Positions 1-9,214 are shown, numbered from the stretch's first letter. The stretch: 35,880 nucleotides of DNA from Thermococcus sp. (GCF_027008145.1 NZ_JALTCZ010000058.1:1-35880); one strand, 5' to 3'. Notes: generated from the letters alone by a model not told the origin. Numbers and translations: made by a program.

Positions 1-492
1 TCCTCTCGTCCAATTGGAGGGGATTAACCTGGCTGTTACATCGTTCACCTTGAGGATATCAGGTGCGAACTTTACATCTCCCTCACAGTGGGGGTCATCG
101 TAGTCATAGACAGAGAGGACAACGTAACTGTAGGTCGCGTTGCCAACCCGGATGGCCGTTTCATTTATAACCGTGGAATTGCTGAGAAATAAGCGGGAAA
201 TGTTAGACAATGACCTTAAGACGTTCTCATTCTCTTTTCTGGATGCTGTGACACGATAAAGGGCCTTGGCCTCTTCGAGTTCGCTCTTCATGAGATCCAC
301 GGCGAGCCTGTAGGAGGGGTCTTTAAGCGTTACATTGTGGGCATCGTTAATGAGAGTCAGATTTCTCCCAGCTGGACACGCAACGGGCCTCAGTGAGATG
401 GTTGGCGTATTCTTATGGCCGTGAGCACCTATGCAACCTGCCGTGAATACCACCGTTATTAGGAGGAGAGGAAGAAGTTTTCGGGGGAGCAT
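1..492 (-). CDS. Lipoprotein of unknown function, partial (3' end beyond the left edge)
   Basis: This open minus-strand frame is missing from the ORF track because its stop lies outside the window; 164 codons are visible. It begins MLPRKLLPLLLITVVFTAGC, a signal peptide ending in a lipobox with the lipidated Cys at residue 20, so the mature protein should be anchored to the outer face of the membrane. The rest has several Asn-x-Ser/Thr sites, typical of secreted archaeal proteins, and a helical charged stretch near residues 65-95. I recognise no catalytic domain. A GGTGAT just before ATG at 492 supports this start, although the spacing is short. The best TATA-like element is near 626-640, which would give a leader of roughly 100 bases. 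Confidence 0.8.
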   Translation of the reverse strand, partial: MLPRKLLPLLLITVVFTAGCIGAHGHKNTPTISLRPVACPAGRNLTLINDAHNVTLKDPSYRLAVDLMKSELEEAKALYRVTASRKENENVLRSLSNISRLFLSNSTVINETAIRVGNATYSYVVLSVYDYDDPHCEGDVKFAPDILKVNDVTARLIPSNWTRG

Positions 493-623
493 GCGATCAC
501 CAGAGCTCGTAGTTTCCGGGATAGTAATGGGTTATTTGCACATCCACCATTGCCCCCAGGGTTTATCAACACCATGCAACCACCTTCGTGTCTTTGATTT
601 ACTTTTAGTTTAGATTTTGTTAT

Positions 624-640
624 ATTTAAATATCCCGACT
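624..640 (-). promoter_or_regulatory. TATA-like element for the left-edge lipoprotein gene
   Basis: Read on the minus strand the sequence is GGATATTTAAATATAAC, the strongest TATA-like stretch between the lipoprotein gene and the divergent nicotinate phosphoribosyltransferase gene. Transcription starting about 25 bases downstream would leave a leader of about 100 bases, long for Thermococcales. The assignment is by inspection only. Confidence 0.4.
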
Positions 641-693
641 CGTGATGGGATAATTTATCTCGACACTAAGGAATGGTATCATTTGCCCAGAAA

Positions 694-703
694 TCCTTTA
701 AAT
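694..703 (+). promoter_or_regulatory. TATA-like element for the nicotinate phosphoribosyltransferase gene
   Basis: The AT-rich stretch TCCTTTAAATCC ends about 30 bases before the ATG at 734, giving a very short leader that still contains the GGTGAT ribosome binding site at 724-729. This is the usual compact Thermococcales arrangement. Confidence 0.45.
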
Positions 704-733
704 CCAGAGGTATAATCAACCCTGGTGATTAAA

Positions 734-1906
734 ATGCGCGACTTTTACATCGCTCATGAGGAGGATATAAAAGCCGGGAAAACGACGGACGTCTACCTCA
801 TCAGGACGAGGAAGGTTCTGAGGGAGAAGGGGATACGCAGGAAGGTTTTCGCCGACGTTACAACGACCTCTCTGCCTAACGGCTGGAAGTGGGGTGTCCT
901 TGCTGGAGTTGAAGAGGTTGCGAAGCTCTTCGAGGGAATGCCCGTCAACGTCTACGCAATGCCGGAGGGGACGATATTCCACCCCTACGAACCGGTTCTC
1001 CAGATAGAGGGCTACTACGATGACTTTGGGATATACGAGACAGCATTACTGGGCATGCTCAGCCAGGCGAGTGGCATCGCTACGGCCGCCTTAAGGGTTA
1101 AGATAGCGGCCAACTTCAAGCCAGTCTATTCCTTTGGGATAAGGCACATGCACCCTGCCATAGCCCCTATGATAGACCGCTCGGCCTTCATCGGTGGATG
1201 TGACGGCGTCTCCGGTGTTTTGGGAGCGGAGATGATAGGCGAGAAAGCGGTCGGCACGATGCCCCACGCTTTAATTCTGACCGTTGGCGACCAGGTTAAG
1301 GCCTGGAGGTACTTCGACGAGGTGGTTGAACCCGAGGTCCCGAGGACGGCTTTAGTTGACACCCTCTGCGACGAGAAGTTCGAGGCCTTAATGGCGGCTG
1401 AAGCCCTCGGCGAGAGGCTCAACGCGATTCGCCTGGACACGCCGAGCTCAAGGCGCGGCAACTTCAGGAGGATAATAGAGGAGGTCCGCTGGGAGCTTGA
1501 TTTAAGGGGCTACAACTGGGTGAAGATACTCGTCTCGGGTGGTCTGAACGAGGAGAGCATTGTGAAAATAGCGGACGTTGCCGATGCCTTCGGCGTTGGC
1601 TCCGCGATAGCGAGCGCAAAGCCAATCGACTTCTCCCTGGACACAGTGGAAGTCGAGGGGAAGCCGGTCACCAAGAGGGGCAAGCTCAGCGGGCGGAAGC
1701 AGGTCTACCGCTGTGAAAAGGGCCACTACCACCGTGTTCCCGCGGACAAAAAGCTTGAGAAGTGTCCCGTTTGTGGAGCAAAGATTGAACCCCTCCTCAA
1801 ACCGCTCATAGAAAACGGTGAGATAGTGGCTGAGCTACCAAAAGCGAGAGAGATTAGGGAATACGTTTTAGAGCAGGCAGAGAAGTTCAATTTAACCCTC
1901 GATTGA
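734..1906 (+). CDS. pncB: Nicotinate phosphoribosyltransferase with C-terminal zinc ribbon
   Basis: The 390-residue protein should join nicotinate to PRPP to give nicotinate mononucleotide, the first step of the Preiss-Handler route to NAD. It begins MRDFYIAHEEDIKAGKTTDVY, the typical archaeal N-terminus, and carries the type II PRTase core with FGIRHMHPAI, GTMPHALIL, the LDTPSSRRG segment and the ILVSGGLNEESI strand-loop. Near residues 325-350 there is a zinc ribbon (YRCEKGHYH, then CPVCGAK) found in archaeal members. The track starts at a GTG at 725, but that GTG lies inside the GGTGAT ribosome binding site; the ATG at 734 follows it by four bases and is preferred. A T7 run directly follows the stop. 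Confidence 0.93.
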   Translation: MRDFYIAHEEDIKAGKTTDVYLIRTRKVLREKGIRRKVFADVTTTSLPNGWKWGVLAGVEEVAKLFEGMPVNVYAMPEGTIFHPYEPVLQIEGYYDDFGIYETALLGMLSQASGIATAALRVKIAANFKPVYSFGIRHMHPAIAPMIDRSAFIGGCDGVSGVLGAEMIGEKAVGTMPHALILTVGDQVKAWRYFDEVVEPEVPRTALVDTLCDEKFEALMAAEALGERLNAIRLDTPSSRRGNFRRIIEEVRWELDLRGYNWVKILVSGGLNEESIVKIADVADAFGVGSAIASAKPIDFSLDTVEVEGKPVTKRGKLSGRKQVYRCEKGHYHRVPADKKLEKCPVCGAKIEPLLKPLIENGEIVAELPKAREIREYVLEQAEKFNLTLD

Positions 1907-1913
1907 CATCCTA

Positions 1914-1920
1914 TTTTTTT
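1914..1920 (+). terminator. Poly-T terminator after the nicotinate phosphoribosyltransferase gene
   Basis: A run of seven T residues begins eight bases after the stop codon. Oligo-T tracts without a required hairpin are the usual intrinsic terminators in Thermococcales. The site lies between two convergent genes. Confidence 0.6.
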
Positions 1921-1957
1921 CAAAGAAAAGAATCCAATAGGGAAGGAAATGGAGGCA

Positions 1958-2167
<210 letters not shown>

Positions 2168-2194
2168 TCACCGCCTTTAAGTGGAGCCTGGACG

Positions 2195-2203
2195 AATATA
2201 AAG
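2195..2203 (-). promoter_or_regulatory. TATA box of the ferredoxin gene
   Basis: On the minus strand the sequence reads CTTTATATT, preceded by an A-rich CGAAAA stretch that could act as the BRE. It lies about 35 bases before the ATG, as expected for a short-leader, highly expressed archaeal gene. Confidence 0.6.
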
Positions 2204-2272
2204 TTTTCGTTCCGGAAACCGATGGTCTAGAACGGATTCATCTCCAGCGCTCTAAGAATGACCGGAAGGGAC

Positions 2273-2279
2273 AAAAAAA
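2273..2279 (-). terminator. Poly-T terminator after the MIP18-family gene
   Basis: Seven A residues on the plus strand are a T7 run on the minus strand, about 12 bases past the stop of the MIP18-family gene. It would separate that gene from ferredoxin, which has its own TATA box further on. Confidence 0.55.
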
Positions 2280-2290
2280 GGCAAAGATGG

Positions 2291-2824
2291 TCAGTAAAGA
2301 CCAAGTTTCTTCTTGTACTCTGGACTTATCCTATCGGGCGTCCAGGGCGGGTCGAAGGTCAGCTCTATTTCAGCGTCCTTAACTCCAGGGATTTCGAGTA
2401 TCTTGTCCTCCACGGCGCGAAGAATCCACATAGTCATCGGACAGCCCGGCGTTGTCATAGTCATCTTGACGTAGACCGTGTTGTCTGGTCTAACTTCAAC
2501 CTCATAGATCAGGCCGAGGTTGACAACATCGACTCCTATCTCCGGGTCTATTACCTCTTTGAGCTTCTCAAGGATCAGCTCCTTCGTCAGCTCGACATTC
2601 CCGCCTGTTTCCTTTACCTCCCTCTCGCGGTTTATCGTTATCAGGCCAACGCCTTCGAGCTTCCCTATCTCAGAATGGAGCTTAATGAGGACGTTGTCAA
2701 TGTCGGGGACGTCCTTGGCCAGGGTGACCGTGACGTTCCCCTTCTCATCGACCTCGATTGACCTGATGAACTTCTCGTCAACAACACCCTTAACAATCTT
2801 CTCAACATCTTCCCTCGTGACCAT
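2291..2824 (-). CDS. MIP18/DUF59 family Fe-S cluster assembly protein with an extra N-terminal module
   Basis: The C-terminal half (about residues 78-177) is a clear MIP18/PaaD-type domain: LKEVIDPEIGVDVVNLGLIY, then MTMTTPGCPMT with the conserved Cys, then a DPPWTPDRIS motif. Family members (SufT, PaaD, eukaryotic MIP18) help deliver Fe-S clusters to target proteins. The N-terminal 65 residues read like a degraded second copy of the fold (REDVEKIVKGVVDEKF, then GNVTVTLAKD) without the Cys motif. The track starts at a GTG; the ATG three bases downstream, preceded by GGTGGTGAG, is preferred. Its neighbour is ferredoxin, itself an Fe-S protein. A client or partner cannot be named from sequence. 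Confidence 0.85.
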   Translation of the reverse strand: MVTREDVEKIVKGVVDEKFIRSIEVDEKGNVTVTLAKDVPDIDNVLIKLHSEIGKLEGVGLITINREREVKETGGNVELTKELILEKLKEVIDPEIGVDVVNLGLIYEVEVRPDNTVYVKMTMTTPGCPMTMWILRAVEDKILEIPGVKDAEIELTFDPPWTPDRISPEYKKKLGLY

Positions 2825-2885
2825 CACTCACCACCGCTCAAGGTTTTAGAATACACATTTAAACCTTTTGGGGCATCTTTGGGAA

Positions 2886-3626
2886 CTACCTTGAGAGTAC
2901 GTCCATTATCAGCTCCGCCGCCATCTCAGGAGTTAACGCCCTGGCCCTCGTCTCCCTTAGGACGCGCTGTATCGAGAACCTCTTGGTCGAAGGAAATTTC
3001 CTGAAGAGCTCCCAGAGGAGGGGACAACCAAAGCTCAGCTCGTAGCTCCCGCCAATGATCTCTATGATCTCCCTCTTGTCGAGGGCGAGGAAGGCAGGGA
3101 GGTTGAGGGTTACGAGGCCATCTTTTTCGTATATTGAAACGAGACCGGAGCTCAATAGATCACCGGAGGCCACCACCATTATCCCATTCTCCCTCGCGTA
3201 GTCCTCAACGGCTTTCATCACCATCGAGTGACAGCGACCACATATCGGTGCTCCCTTGGTCATCTGGGCTTTTATGACCTCCAAATAGTTGGGAACGTCG
3301 ACGAAGACGGCTCCAGCCTCTCTCGCCTTCTTCACAACGCTCTCGCCCATCTGGGGGAGCTTGACCGTAACTGGCACAACTTCAAAGCCTGCCCAGCGGA
3401 GAATTTTCAGCGAGGCCGTGCTATCGGAACCGGCCGAGAAAGCGAGTGCCACCTCAATGCCCGTCGGGGAGCGCTCAAAGTCTTTGCCGGTCAGGCGATA
3501 CTCCAAGAGCGCCCTCAGGCGCGAATGAGCCCTCTCGCCAATCTCTCCCCTTACCCCCTTAAGGGCCTCAAGGCTGTACCTCAGGCGGTAGCGCTTAACG
3601 AAGTCATCTCCAGCGGGTTGTATCAT
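2886..3626 (-). CDS. PP-loop superfamily ATPase, function unknown
   Basis: The 246-residue protein has the PP-loop signature VALAFSAGSDSTASL (about residues 58-72) of the N-type ATP pyrophosphatase family, whose members adenylate a substrate before sulfur or nitrogen transfer. A CxxC motif follows (GAPICGRCHSM, about residues 124-134), as in the tRNA 2-thiolation branch, and there is a further Cys at SFGCPLLW. The zinc-finger ends of TtuA/Ncs6 are absent, so I do not assign tRNA thiolation. A TTTAAG element about 30 bases before the ATG and the lack of a clear ribosome binding site suggest a leaderless mRNA. It is divergent from bpsA. Confidence 0.75.
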   Translation of the reverse strand: MIQPAGDDFVKRYRLRYSLEALKGVRGEIGERAHSRLRALLEYRLTGKDFERSPTGIEVALAFSAGSDSTASLKILRWAGFEVVPVTVKLPQMGESVVKKAREAGAVFVDVPNYLEVIKAQMTKGAPICGRCHSMVMKAVEDYARENGIMVVASGDLLSSGLVSIYEKDGLVTLNLPAFLALDKREIIEIIGGSYELSFGCPLLWELFRKFPSTKRFSIQRVLRETRARALTPEMAAELIMDVLSR

Positions 3627-3731
3627 CGGAGAAAGTCCAACCCCCGGCTCTTAAACCTACCGCTGGGAAAACCTTAAAAGAGACCCGCCTTAACCCCGCT
3701 CACGAACCAGAGGCTTCTGGAGGTGCTTAAG

Positions 3732-4787
3732 ATGAAGGAGATAGTCGAGAAGGTCAGGGAGAAGACGAGCATCCCCGTTTACGAGAGAACGATTGAGAAC
3801 GTTCTGAGCGCGGTGCAGGCGAGCGGTGACGTTTGGAGAATAGTCGATCTCAGTGAGGAGCCACTTCCGCTCGTTGTAGCTGTTATGACTGCCCTCCATG
3901 AGATGGGCTACATAACCTTCGACGGCCCGAACGTCGTTCTCACAGAGAGCGGGAAGAAGCTTGTGGAAAAGTACGGGATAGGCCCGAGGATGGATTACAC
4001 CTGCTCCCACTGCCAGGGGAAGACTGTCGAGCTTTCGGCCTTCAGCGACCTCCTGGAGGAGTTCAGAGAGATAGTCAGGGACAGGCCGCAGCCAAAGCAC
4101 GACTTCGACCAGGCCTACGTTACGCCCGAGACGACCGTAGCCAGGGTCGCGTTGATGCACAGCAGGGGCGACCTTGAGAACAAGGAGATCTTCGTCCTCG
4201 GCGACGACGACCTTACGAGTGTTGCCCTGATGCTCTCCGGCCTGCCAAAGAGGATAGCCGTCCTCGACATCGACGAGAGGCTTGTGAAGTTTATCAAAAA
4301 GACCGCGGATGAGATAGGCTACGAGAACATTGAGATGTTCACATTCGACCTTCGCAAGCCGCTCCCGGACTACGCCCTCCACAAGTTCGACACCTTCATC
4401 ACAGACCCACCCGAGACGGTCGAGGCCATACGGGCCTTCGTCGGGAGGGGGATAGCGACTCTGAAGGGCCCCGGCTGCGCCGGCTACTTCGGCATAACGA
4501 GAAGGGAAAGCTCCCTCGACAAGTGGCGCGAGATACAGAAGCTTCTCCTCAACGAGTTCGGCGTTGTAATAACCGATATCATAAGGAACTTTAATGAGTA
4601 CGTCAACTGGGGCTATGAAGAGGAGACGCGCGCCTGGAAGCTGCTTCCAGTCAAGGTCAAGCCGTCCTACAACTGGTACAAGAGCTACATGTTCAGGATC
4701 CAGACCCTTGAGGGCTCGAGGGGCTTTAAGGACAGAATTACCGTCGGTGATGAGCTCTACAACGACGAGGAAGCGTCGACCACATGA
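3732..4787 (+). CDS. bpsA: N4-bis(aminopropyl)spermidine synthase (branched-chain polyamine synthase)
   Basis: BpsA transfers aminopropyl groups from decarboxylated S-adenosylmethionine onto the internal nitrogen of spermidine, giving the branched polyamines that help Thermococcus grow at its highest temperatures. The 351-residue sequence has an N-terminal winged-helix region (TSIPVYERTIENVLSAVQAS), a Cys pair (CSHCQG), a Rossmann core with EIFVLGDDDLTSVALML, the acidic AVLDIDERL strand, and the TFITDPPETVEAI active-site loop containing the DPPE signature. GGAGGTG lies six bases before the ATG at 3732, which is preferred over the GTG at 3723. The stop overlaps the next start (ATGA), so the two genes are translationally coupled. 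Confidence 0.94.
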   Translation: MKEIVEKVREKTSIPVYERTIENVLSAVQASGDVWRIVDLSEEPLPLVVAVMTALHEMGYITFDGPNVVLTESGKKLVEKYGIGPRMDYTCSHCQGKTVELSAFSDLLEEFREIVRDRPQPKHDFDQAYVTPETTVARVALMHSRGDLENKEIFVLGDDDLTSVALMLSGLPKRIAVLDIDERLVKFIKKTADEIGYENIEMFTFDLRKPLPDYALHKFDTFITDPPETVEAIRAFVGRGIATLKGPGCAGYFGITRRESSLDKWREIQKLLLNEFGVVITDIIRNFNEYVNWGYEEETRAWKLLPVKVKPSYNWYKSYMFRIQTLEGSRGFKDRITVGDELYNDEEASTT

Positions 4788-5470
4788 TCGGCCTTATCAA
4801 TTGCATCAGGCGATGGCTCGGCCGGGTTCCCGGCCTACACTCCCTAATTCTCTACGGCTCCCTCGTCAGAGGGGACTACCTCCAGGGGACGAGTGACGTT
4901 GACTTCTTCGCGGTTCTCGAAGACGATGCCAAGCCAGAGAAAGTTATCTCCAAGGTAAGGCCGGTTCTTGAGGAGTGCACTGAAAGCCTCAAGCCAGTTG
5001 AGGTTGATATCGCTTGGGAGTGGCTCTCAAACCTCCACGACCCGCTCAACCTCGGCTACCCCTACAAGTTCCTGACGGTTTACCAGGCCGACTTCAGAGA
5101 GAACCATCTCGTGGTTCTTGGTGAGGATATAACTGAACTCCTACCCGAATACCGAGTTGAGGATATCCTCCCCGGAAGACTGGATAGCATTCTGAGAAAC
5201 CTCGAGCGCTTCTCCGGAAACATGAAGATGCTCCACATCCTCGCGGGTGAGACTGCCAGGCTTATGGCCTTTCTGCATGGCTCAAGCCTGAGGAAAGGGG
5301 ATGTCCTAGAGAAGCTCGAAGAGCTCAAGGACGAAGAGGCTTTGAAAATCTACCGCTCCTACCTGATGGGAAGAAAGATGGAGTTCAGCGGGAGGTTCTT
5401 GAGGGACTTCATAACAAAAAGAGTTGAAAGGATGAAAAAGCTAAAGGCTACTTCCCGAACTTCCTCCTAA
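4784..5470 (+). CDS. Pol-beta superfamily nucleotidyltransferase
   Basis: The N-terminus carries the nucleotidyltransferase signature LILYGSLVRGDYLQGTSDVD (about residues 21-40), that is GS-x3-G plus the SDVD metal-binding pair; a third acidic position is plausible at VEVDIAW. The C-terminal half is helical, resembling the HEPN-like or KNTase C-terminal extensions of this superfamily. The substrate is unknown: members modify tRNAs, antibiotics or toxins. The ATG overlaps the bpsA stop as ATGA, which is strong evidence for one mRNA. The 3' end overlaps the convergent alpha/alpha-barrel gene by 23 bases. No partner HEPN toxin gene is adjacent, so a toxin-antitoxin role is not supported. Confidence 0.75.
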   Translation: MIGLINCIRRWLGRVPGLHSLILYGSLVRGDYLQGTSDVDFFAVLEDDAKPEKVISKVRPVLEECTESLKPVEVDIAWEWLSNLHDPLNLGYPYKFLTVYQADFRENHLVVLGEDITELLPEYRVEDILPGRLDSILRNLERFSGNMKMLHILAGETARLMAFLHGSSLRKGDVLEKLEELKDEEALKIYRSYLMGRKMEFSGRFLRDFITKRVERMKKLKATSRTSS

Positions 5471-7190
5471 CAAGGATTAAAGCCAATGCAACGGATATAA
5501 CCCCGATTCCAGCGTATAAACAGCATTCCTCTCCGCTCTCCTTTGGGGGAATCGCATTGAAGCCCGCAATGGGATAGGCCTTTATTACAAGGGGATTCTC
5601 TGACGGGTATATCACGACGTAGCCATCGATGCCATCGGGTAAGACCCTGCCAGTCGATTTGCCGACATATCTTGAGCCCTTCACGACGATGAAGGTCGCA
5701 TTCTTCAGCACTATCAAGTCTCCCTGTCTTTGGGGCTCTAGGATATCGGCGTAGAGAAGTCCCCTGAGGTAGGAGACTGCCTTCTCGTAGAGTTTGGTCT
5801 CAGTCAGGTTGACCAGCTGAAAGGCCCAGGCAACCTTAGCAGTCGACGTTATCCCAGCTATCGAACCCTGCGTATATGGAAAGGCCCCGTTGGGGTACTG
5901 CCTTTCCCCCAGTATCCTAAGCGTTTCGTTGAGTTCCTTCTCCATCTCAAACTCCTTGAAGACCACCACCGCGTAGGCGAAGTAGTAGGTGGGCACGTTG
6001 TAGTACCTCGGATTTCCGGTTCTTGGATCCTTTCCGAGCATCCAGGTGAGGTTCTTCGAGAGGTATTCAAGAGACAGGGAGTAGTTGTAGCTCACGTTGA
6101 GCCACCTGAAGACCCAGAGGACGTATTCCGTGTTGTAAAAGTCCCTCCAGATGCCGTTCCGGCTGGTGGAGAGGAGGTAGTTGACCTCGCCCGAGTAGTC
6201 CTCGCCGAGGAGGGCCTTAACCCTGGCCACCTCGGCAACCTGCCAGGGAAGGAGAGATGAGAGGTTCACGGGCAGTTCGGGTTTTCTACCACACGTCAGA
6301 TAGTAGTCCGCCAGAACGGCCTTTTCCCAGTCACTCCTCGGCCTTATCCTCCCTAAGTAGGGGCAGGCAATGCTCCGGAGCTCTTCAAAGCCCTTAACCT
6401 TGGAGACGCTCAGCAGATCGAGGACGCGGTAGTGTAGCTTTCCCCAGAAGCCAAAGTGCTCTCTCCCAAGGAGCTCTTCACGGTAGTTCTCGTTCCCAGT
6501 AGCGTAGAGAGCCATGGCAAGGGCCACGTTACTCGTAAAGTTCCCCTTTAGGTTGATCCTCTCCCCTAGGTAAGCCAAGGCAAAGGCTCTGTAAGCCACG
6601 AGCTCACCACTTACATTCATTTTTTCAAGCTCTTCCTTCTTCCCAAGGGCGAGGTAACCGAAGATTTTCTCAACGTCGTTCCCGGGTTGAACCCCCATGA
6701 GCCAGCCCGTTGCGCGGTTGATTGCCTCATCGACCTGCTTCCCGAAACCGCTCAGGCTCTCGTTGACGTAGCCCTTCCTGAACTCCTTGAGGGCCAATAA
6801 GGCCAGCGCCGTCCCCTCGTAGTCCTCCCACGAGCCATCTGGTTTTTGCTTGTAGATGAGCCAGTAAGCTGCGCTGTTCAAAACCCCGAGGTACCTTCCG
6901 TGGGCGATGTTCTCTCCCCTCATCAGGGCAAGCATCGCCATTGCGGTGTACTTTGCCCCCTGCTCCTTACCGTAGGCGTAGCCCCACGAGTCGAAGGGCG
7001 TCCTCAGCTGGAGGAGCCACTCACATCCCTCAAGAACCCTCGCGTAATCGCCACTCCGGTAAAGGGCCAGCACCGCGAAAGCTGTATCCGGAACCGTTGG
7101 GAAGTAGAGGTAGGGCTCGATTTTAGCGGAAGCAACGGCCGATGAGGAGATGAGAAACATGAGCAGACCTAGGGCGAGAAGCTTCCTCAT
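5448..7190 (-). CDS. Secreted, membrane-anchored protein with prenyltransferase/squalene-cyclase-like alpha/alpha repeats
   Basis: The 580-residue protein starts MRKLLALGLLMFLISSSAVAS, a clear signal peptide. The body has repeats such as QKPDGSWEDYEGTALALLAL and QYPNGAFPYTQG, which resemble the helical-pair repeats of the prenyltransferase/squalene cyclase and alpha-2-macroglobulin families. I see no DxDD or zinc-binding set that would prove catalysis. The C-terminus has one membrane segment (AGIGVISVALALILV) followed by RRKFGK, so the domain should face outside. The track start lies upstream of a GAGGTGG ribosome binding site; the ATG at 7190, five bases after it, is preferred. It sits 41 bases after the subtilisin gene on the same strand and is probably co-transcribed. 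Confidence 0.75.
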   Translation of the reverse strand: MRKLLALGLLMFLISSSAVASAKIEPYLYFPTVPDTAFAVLALYRSGDYARVLEGCEWLLQLRTPFDSWGYAYGKEQGAKYTAMAMLALMRGENIAHGRYLGVLNSAAYWLIYKQKPDGSWEDYEGTALALLALKEFRKGYVNESLSGFGKQVDEAINRATGWLMGVQPGNDVEKIFGYLALGKKEELEKMNVSGELVAYRAFALAYLGERINLKGNFTSNVALAMALYATGNENYREELLGREHFGFWGKLHYRVLDLLSVSKVKGFEELRSIACPYLGRIRPRSDWEKAVLADYYLTCGRKPELPVNLSSLLPWQVAEVARVKALLGEDYSGEVNYLLSTSRNGIWRDFYNTEYVLWVFRWLNVSYNYSLSLEYLSKNLTWMLGKDPRTGNPRYYNVPTYYFAYAVVVFKEFEMEKELNETLRILGERQYPNGAFPYTQGSIAGITSTAKVAWAFQLVNLTETKLYEKAVSYLRGLLYADILEPQRQGDLIVLKNATFIVVKGSRYVGKSTGRVLPDGIDGYVVIYPSENPLVIKAYPIAGFNAIPPKESGEECCLYAGIGVISVALALILVRRKFGK

Positions 7191-7231
7191 TGCAACCACC
7201 TCAGGGGGAAAAGAAGAGGGGTTAAAAGGCT

Positions 7232-9214
7232 TCACCCGTAGTAGACCTTAACGTCGAGCTGGTAGCTGGCCGTCCAGTAGTAGGTGTCGTAGGCGTAGAC
7301 GAGGAAGTACCAGGTTCCCGGGGCTGGGTTGGCATACTCGACGTGCTCGTTCGAACCGTAGTTCTCTGACCTGTCAACGAGGTTCTTGTTCGGGTCGTAG
7401 AGGTAGAGGTCGAGGTCGTCGTAGCTGCTTCCAGTTAAGTCGCCGGTTATCTTGGTTGCCCCGCTGTTGACGGTCATCTGGTGGACGTTGTAATCGTGGT
7501 AGCTGACGGTTCCAGTGAAGGTCTTCTCGTCAACGGTCGGCTGTGGGCTTGGACTCGGCTGCGGGGCGGGAGTGCTTCCTCCGCCGCTGCCCGGCTGAGC
7601 AAGTGAGCCGTCGCTGACGACGTCAACTTGATAGTTGGCGCTTCCACTGTAGCTGACGACCTTGAGCGTCCAGGTGCCGCTGGTCGGGTTGTAGTAGCCG
7701 ACCTTTTCAAAGCCGTAGTATGCTGTATAGGAGTAGTCAACTTCTTTGCCGTTCGGGTCGTAGAGGTAGAGGTCGAGGTCGCTCTTGCTGTTATCCCAGT
7801 AGAGCGTTGCCGTAACGAAGGAGGCGCCGCTTATCGTGAACTGGTGGCTTGCCTGCCCCTTGTCCGCAACTGAGCCGGTAAAGGTGAGCTTGGCGTAGCT
7901 GTCGTATTTTATGGCCTTGTAGACGTTGATCCTACCGGCACCGTAGGCAACCCCCGCTATCTCGGTCGGGGCGACTATGTCAGCGGTCTCGATGAAGGCA
8001 GTCTTTATCTTGTCCGGACTCCATGTCGGGTGGGCCTGGAGTATGAGGGCTGCGGCACCTGCAACGTGTGGAGTGGCCATGCTCGTACCGGAGGCCTTGG
8101 TGTAGTAGTCGTCGATCGGGGTGCCCATGCTGGTTCCGCTGGCCCTAGGGGCGATGATGTCAACGCCTGGAGCGACGACCTCCGGCTTAAGCCTGCCGTC
8201 CGCAGTCGGTCCCCTGCTGGAGAAGCTGGCTATGGTGTCAGTGCTGTCCACCGCACCGACCGTTATGACCTTGTCGGCGGCGGCCGGTGAACCGACGGTG
8301 TACTTGTCAGGCCCGCTGTTTCCGGCGGCGACACAGACGACAAGTCCAGATGCCCACGCGTTGTTCACGGCCTGGCTTAGGGAGTCGGTACCGTCGGAGC
8401 TCTGGCTTGAGCCGAGGGAGAGGTTGATAACCTTGATCCCGTACTTGTCCTTGTTCTGGACAACCCAGTCGACACCGGCTATGATGTCGGATATGCTACC
8501 ACTTCCCTGGCCATTGAGAACCTTGACACCGACGAGCTTCGCTCCAGGGGCGACGCCGATGTACTGTGAGTTGACCGAACCAGTTCCGGCAATGATGCCC
8601 GCAACGTGGGTTCCGTGCCCGTTGTCGTCATAGGGAGTGGTCTTTCCGTTGACGACATCGTGCCATGCCACGACTTTACCCTTAAGGTCGGGGTGGCTCG
8701 CGTCTATACCGGTATCGATAACCGCGACAACGATGCCACTGCCATCATAACTGAGGGAGTTCCAGACAGTGTCTGCCTGTATCTGGGAAACGGAAGTGGC
8801 GTCCGAAACCTGAACCTTGTAATCCTCCTGAATGAACTTTATTCCAGAAACCTGAGCGTTTCCGAAGAAGCCCGAATCTATCAGACCCGCTATCATGAGC
8901 AGGTTCCTTACCTTTATCCTAACCGCAACGGCGGGGATTATGCTGTAGTCGTACTTGACCTTGGCACCGAGCATGCGGAGGACCCTTATGGCCCTATCCC
9001 TGTCATACTGGTTGTCGAACATTATTATCGTGTTAACCTCTTGGTTCCAGTTCATCCTTTGAACCTTTTTGAAGAGGCCTGGAGTTAAGAGTCCATAGTT
9101 CTTCTCCTGGTGAACGTTCTTGACTTCCACGTGCTTGGGGGGTGCCGCGAGAACGCTCCCAGCCATTATTGCCACGAGGAAGACTGCCCATACAACTATG
9201 GCAAACCGTTTCAT
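7232..9214 (-). CDS. Secreted subtilisin-like serine protease (Tk-SP type) with two C-terminal beta domains
   Basis: The 660-residue preproenzyme matches the Thermococcus Tk-SP architecture: a signal peptide ([20 protein letters not shown]), an N-terminal propeptide (to about residue 135), an S8 catalytic domain, then two related beta-jelly-roll (PPC-like) domains. Catalytic residues are Asp167 (AVIDTGID), His200 (NGHGTHVAG) and Ser378 (SGTSMATPH), with the oxyanion Asn in AAGNSGP. The two C-terminal domains both contain a [10 protein letters not shown] calcium-binding motif and are joined by a Pro/Ser-rich linker. In the characterised Tk-SP the beta domain adds calcium-dependent heat stability. 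GAGGTG lies before the ATG and a TATA element at about 9275 gives a leader near 40 bases. Confidence 0.94.
   Translation of the reverse strand: MKRFAIVVWAVFLVAIMAGSVLAAPPKHVEVKNVHQEKNYGLLTPGLFKKVQRMNWNQEVNTIIMFDNQYDRDRAIRVLRMLGAKVKYDYSIIPAVAVRIKVRNLLMIAGLIDSGFFGNAQVSGIKFIQEDYKVQVSDATSVSQIQADTVWNSLSYDGSGIVVAVIDTGIDASHPDLKGKVVAWHDVVNGKTTPYDDNGHGTHVAGIIAGTGSVNSQYIGVAPGAKLVGVKVLNGQGSGSISDIIAGVDWVVQNKDKYGIKVINLSLGSSQSSDGTDSLSQAVNNAWASGLVVCVAAGNSGPDKYTVGSPAAADKVITVGAVDSTDTIASFSSRGPTADGRLKPEVVAPGVDIIAPRASGTSMGTPIDDYYTKASGTSMATPHVAGAAALILQAHPTWSPDKIKTAFIETADIVAPTEIAGVAYGAGRINVYKAIKYDSYAKLTFTGSVADKGQASHQFTISGASFVTATLYWDNSKSDLDLYLYDPNGKEVDYSYTAYYGFEKVGYYNPTSGTWTLKVVSYSGSANYQVDVVSDGSLAQPGSGGGSTPAPQPSPSPQPTVDEKTFTGTVSYHDYNVHQMTVNSGATKITGDLTGSSYDDLDLYLYDPNKNLVDRSENYGSNEHVEYANPAPGTWYFLVYAYDTYYWTASYQLDVKVYYG

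Noticed and set aside
431-613. 60-codon plus-strand ORF
   Set aside because: It is antisense to the lipoprotein start and its promoter, has no ribosome binding site, and its composition is not protein-like.
4784-5470. MNT/HEPN toxin-antitoxin module
   Set aside because: Only the nucleotidyltransferase is present; the adjacent gene is bpsA, not a HEPN protein.
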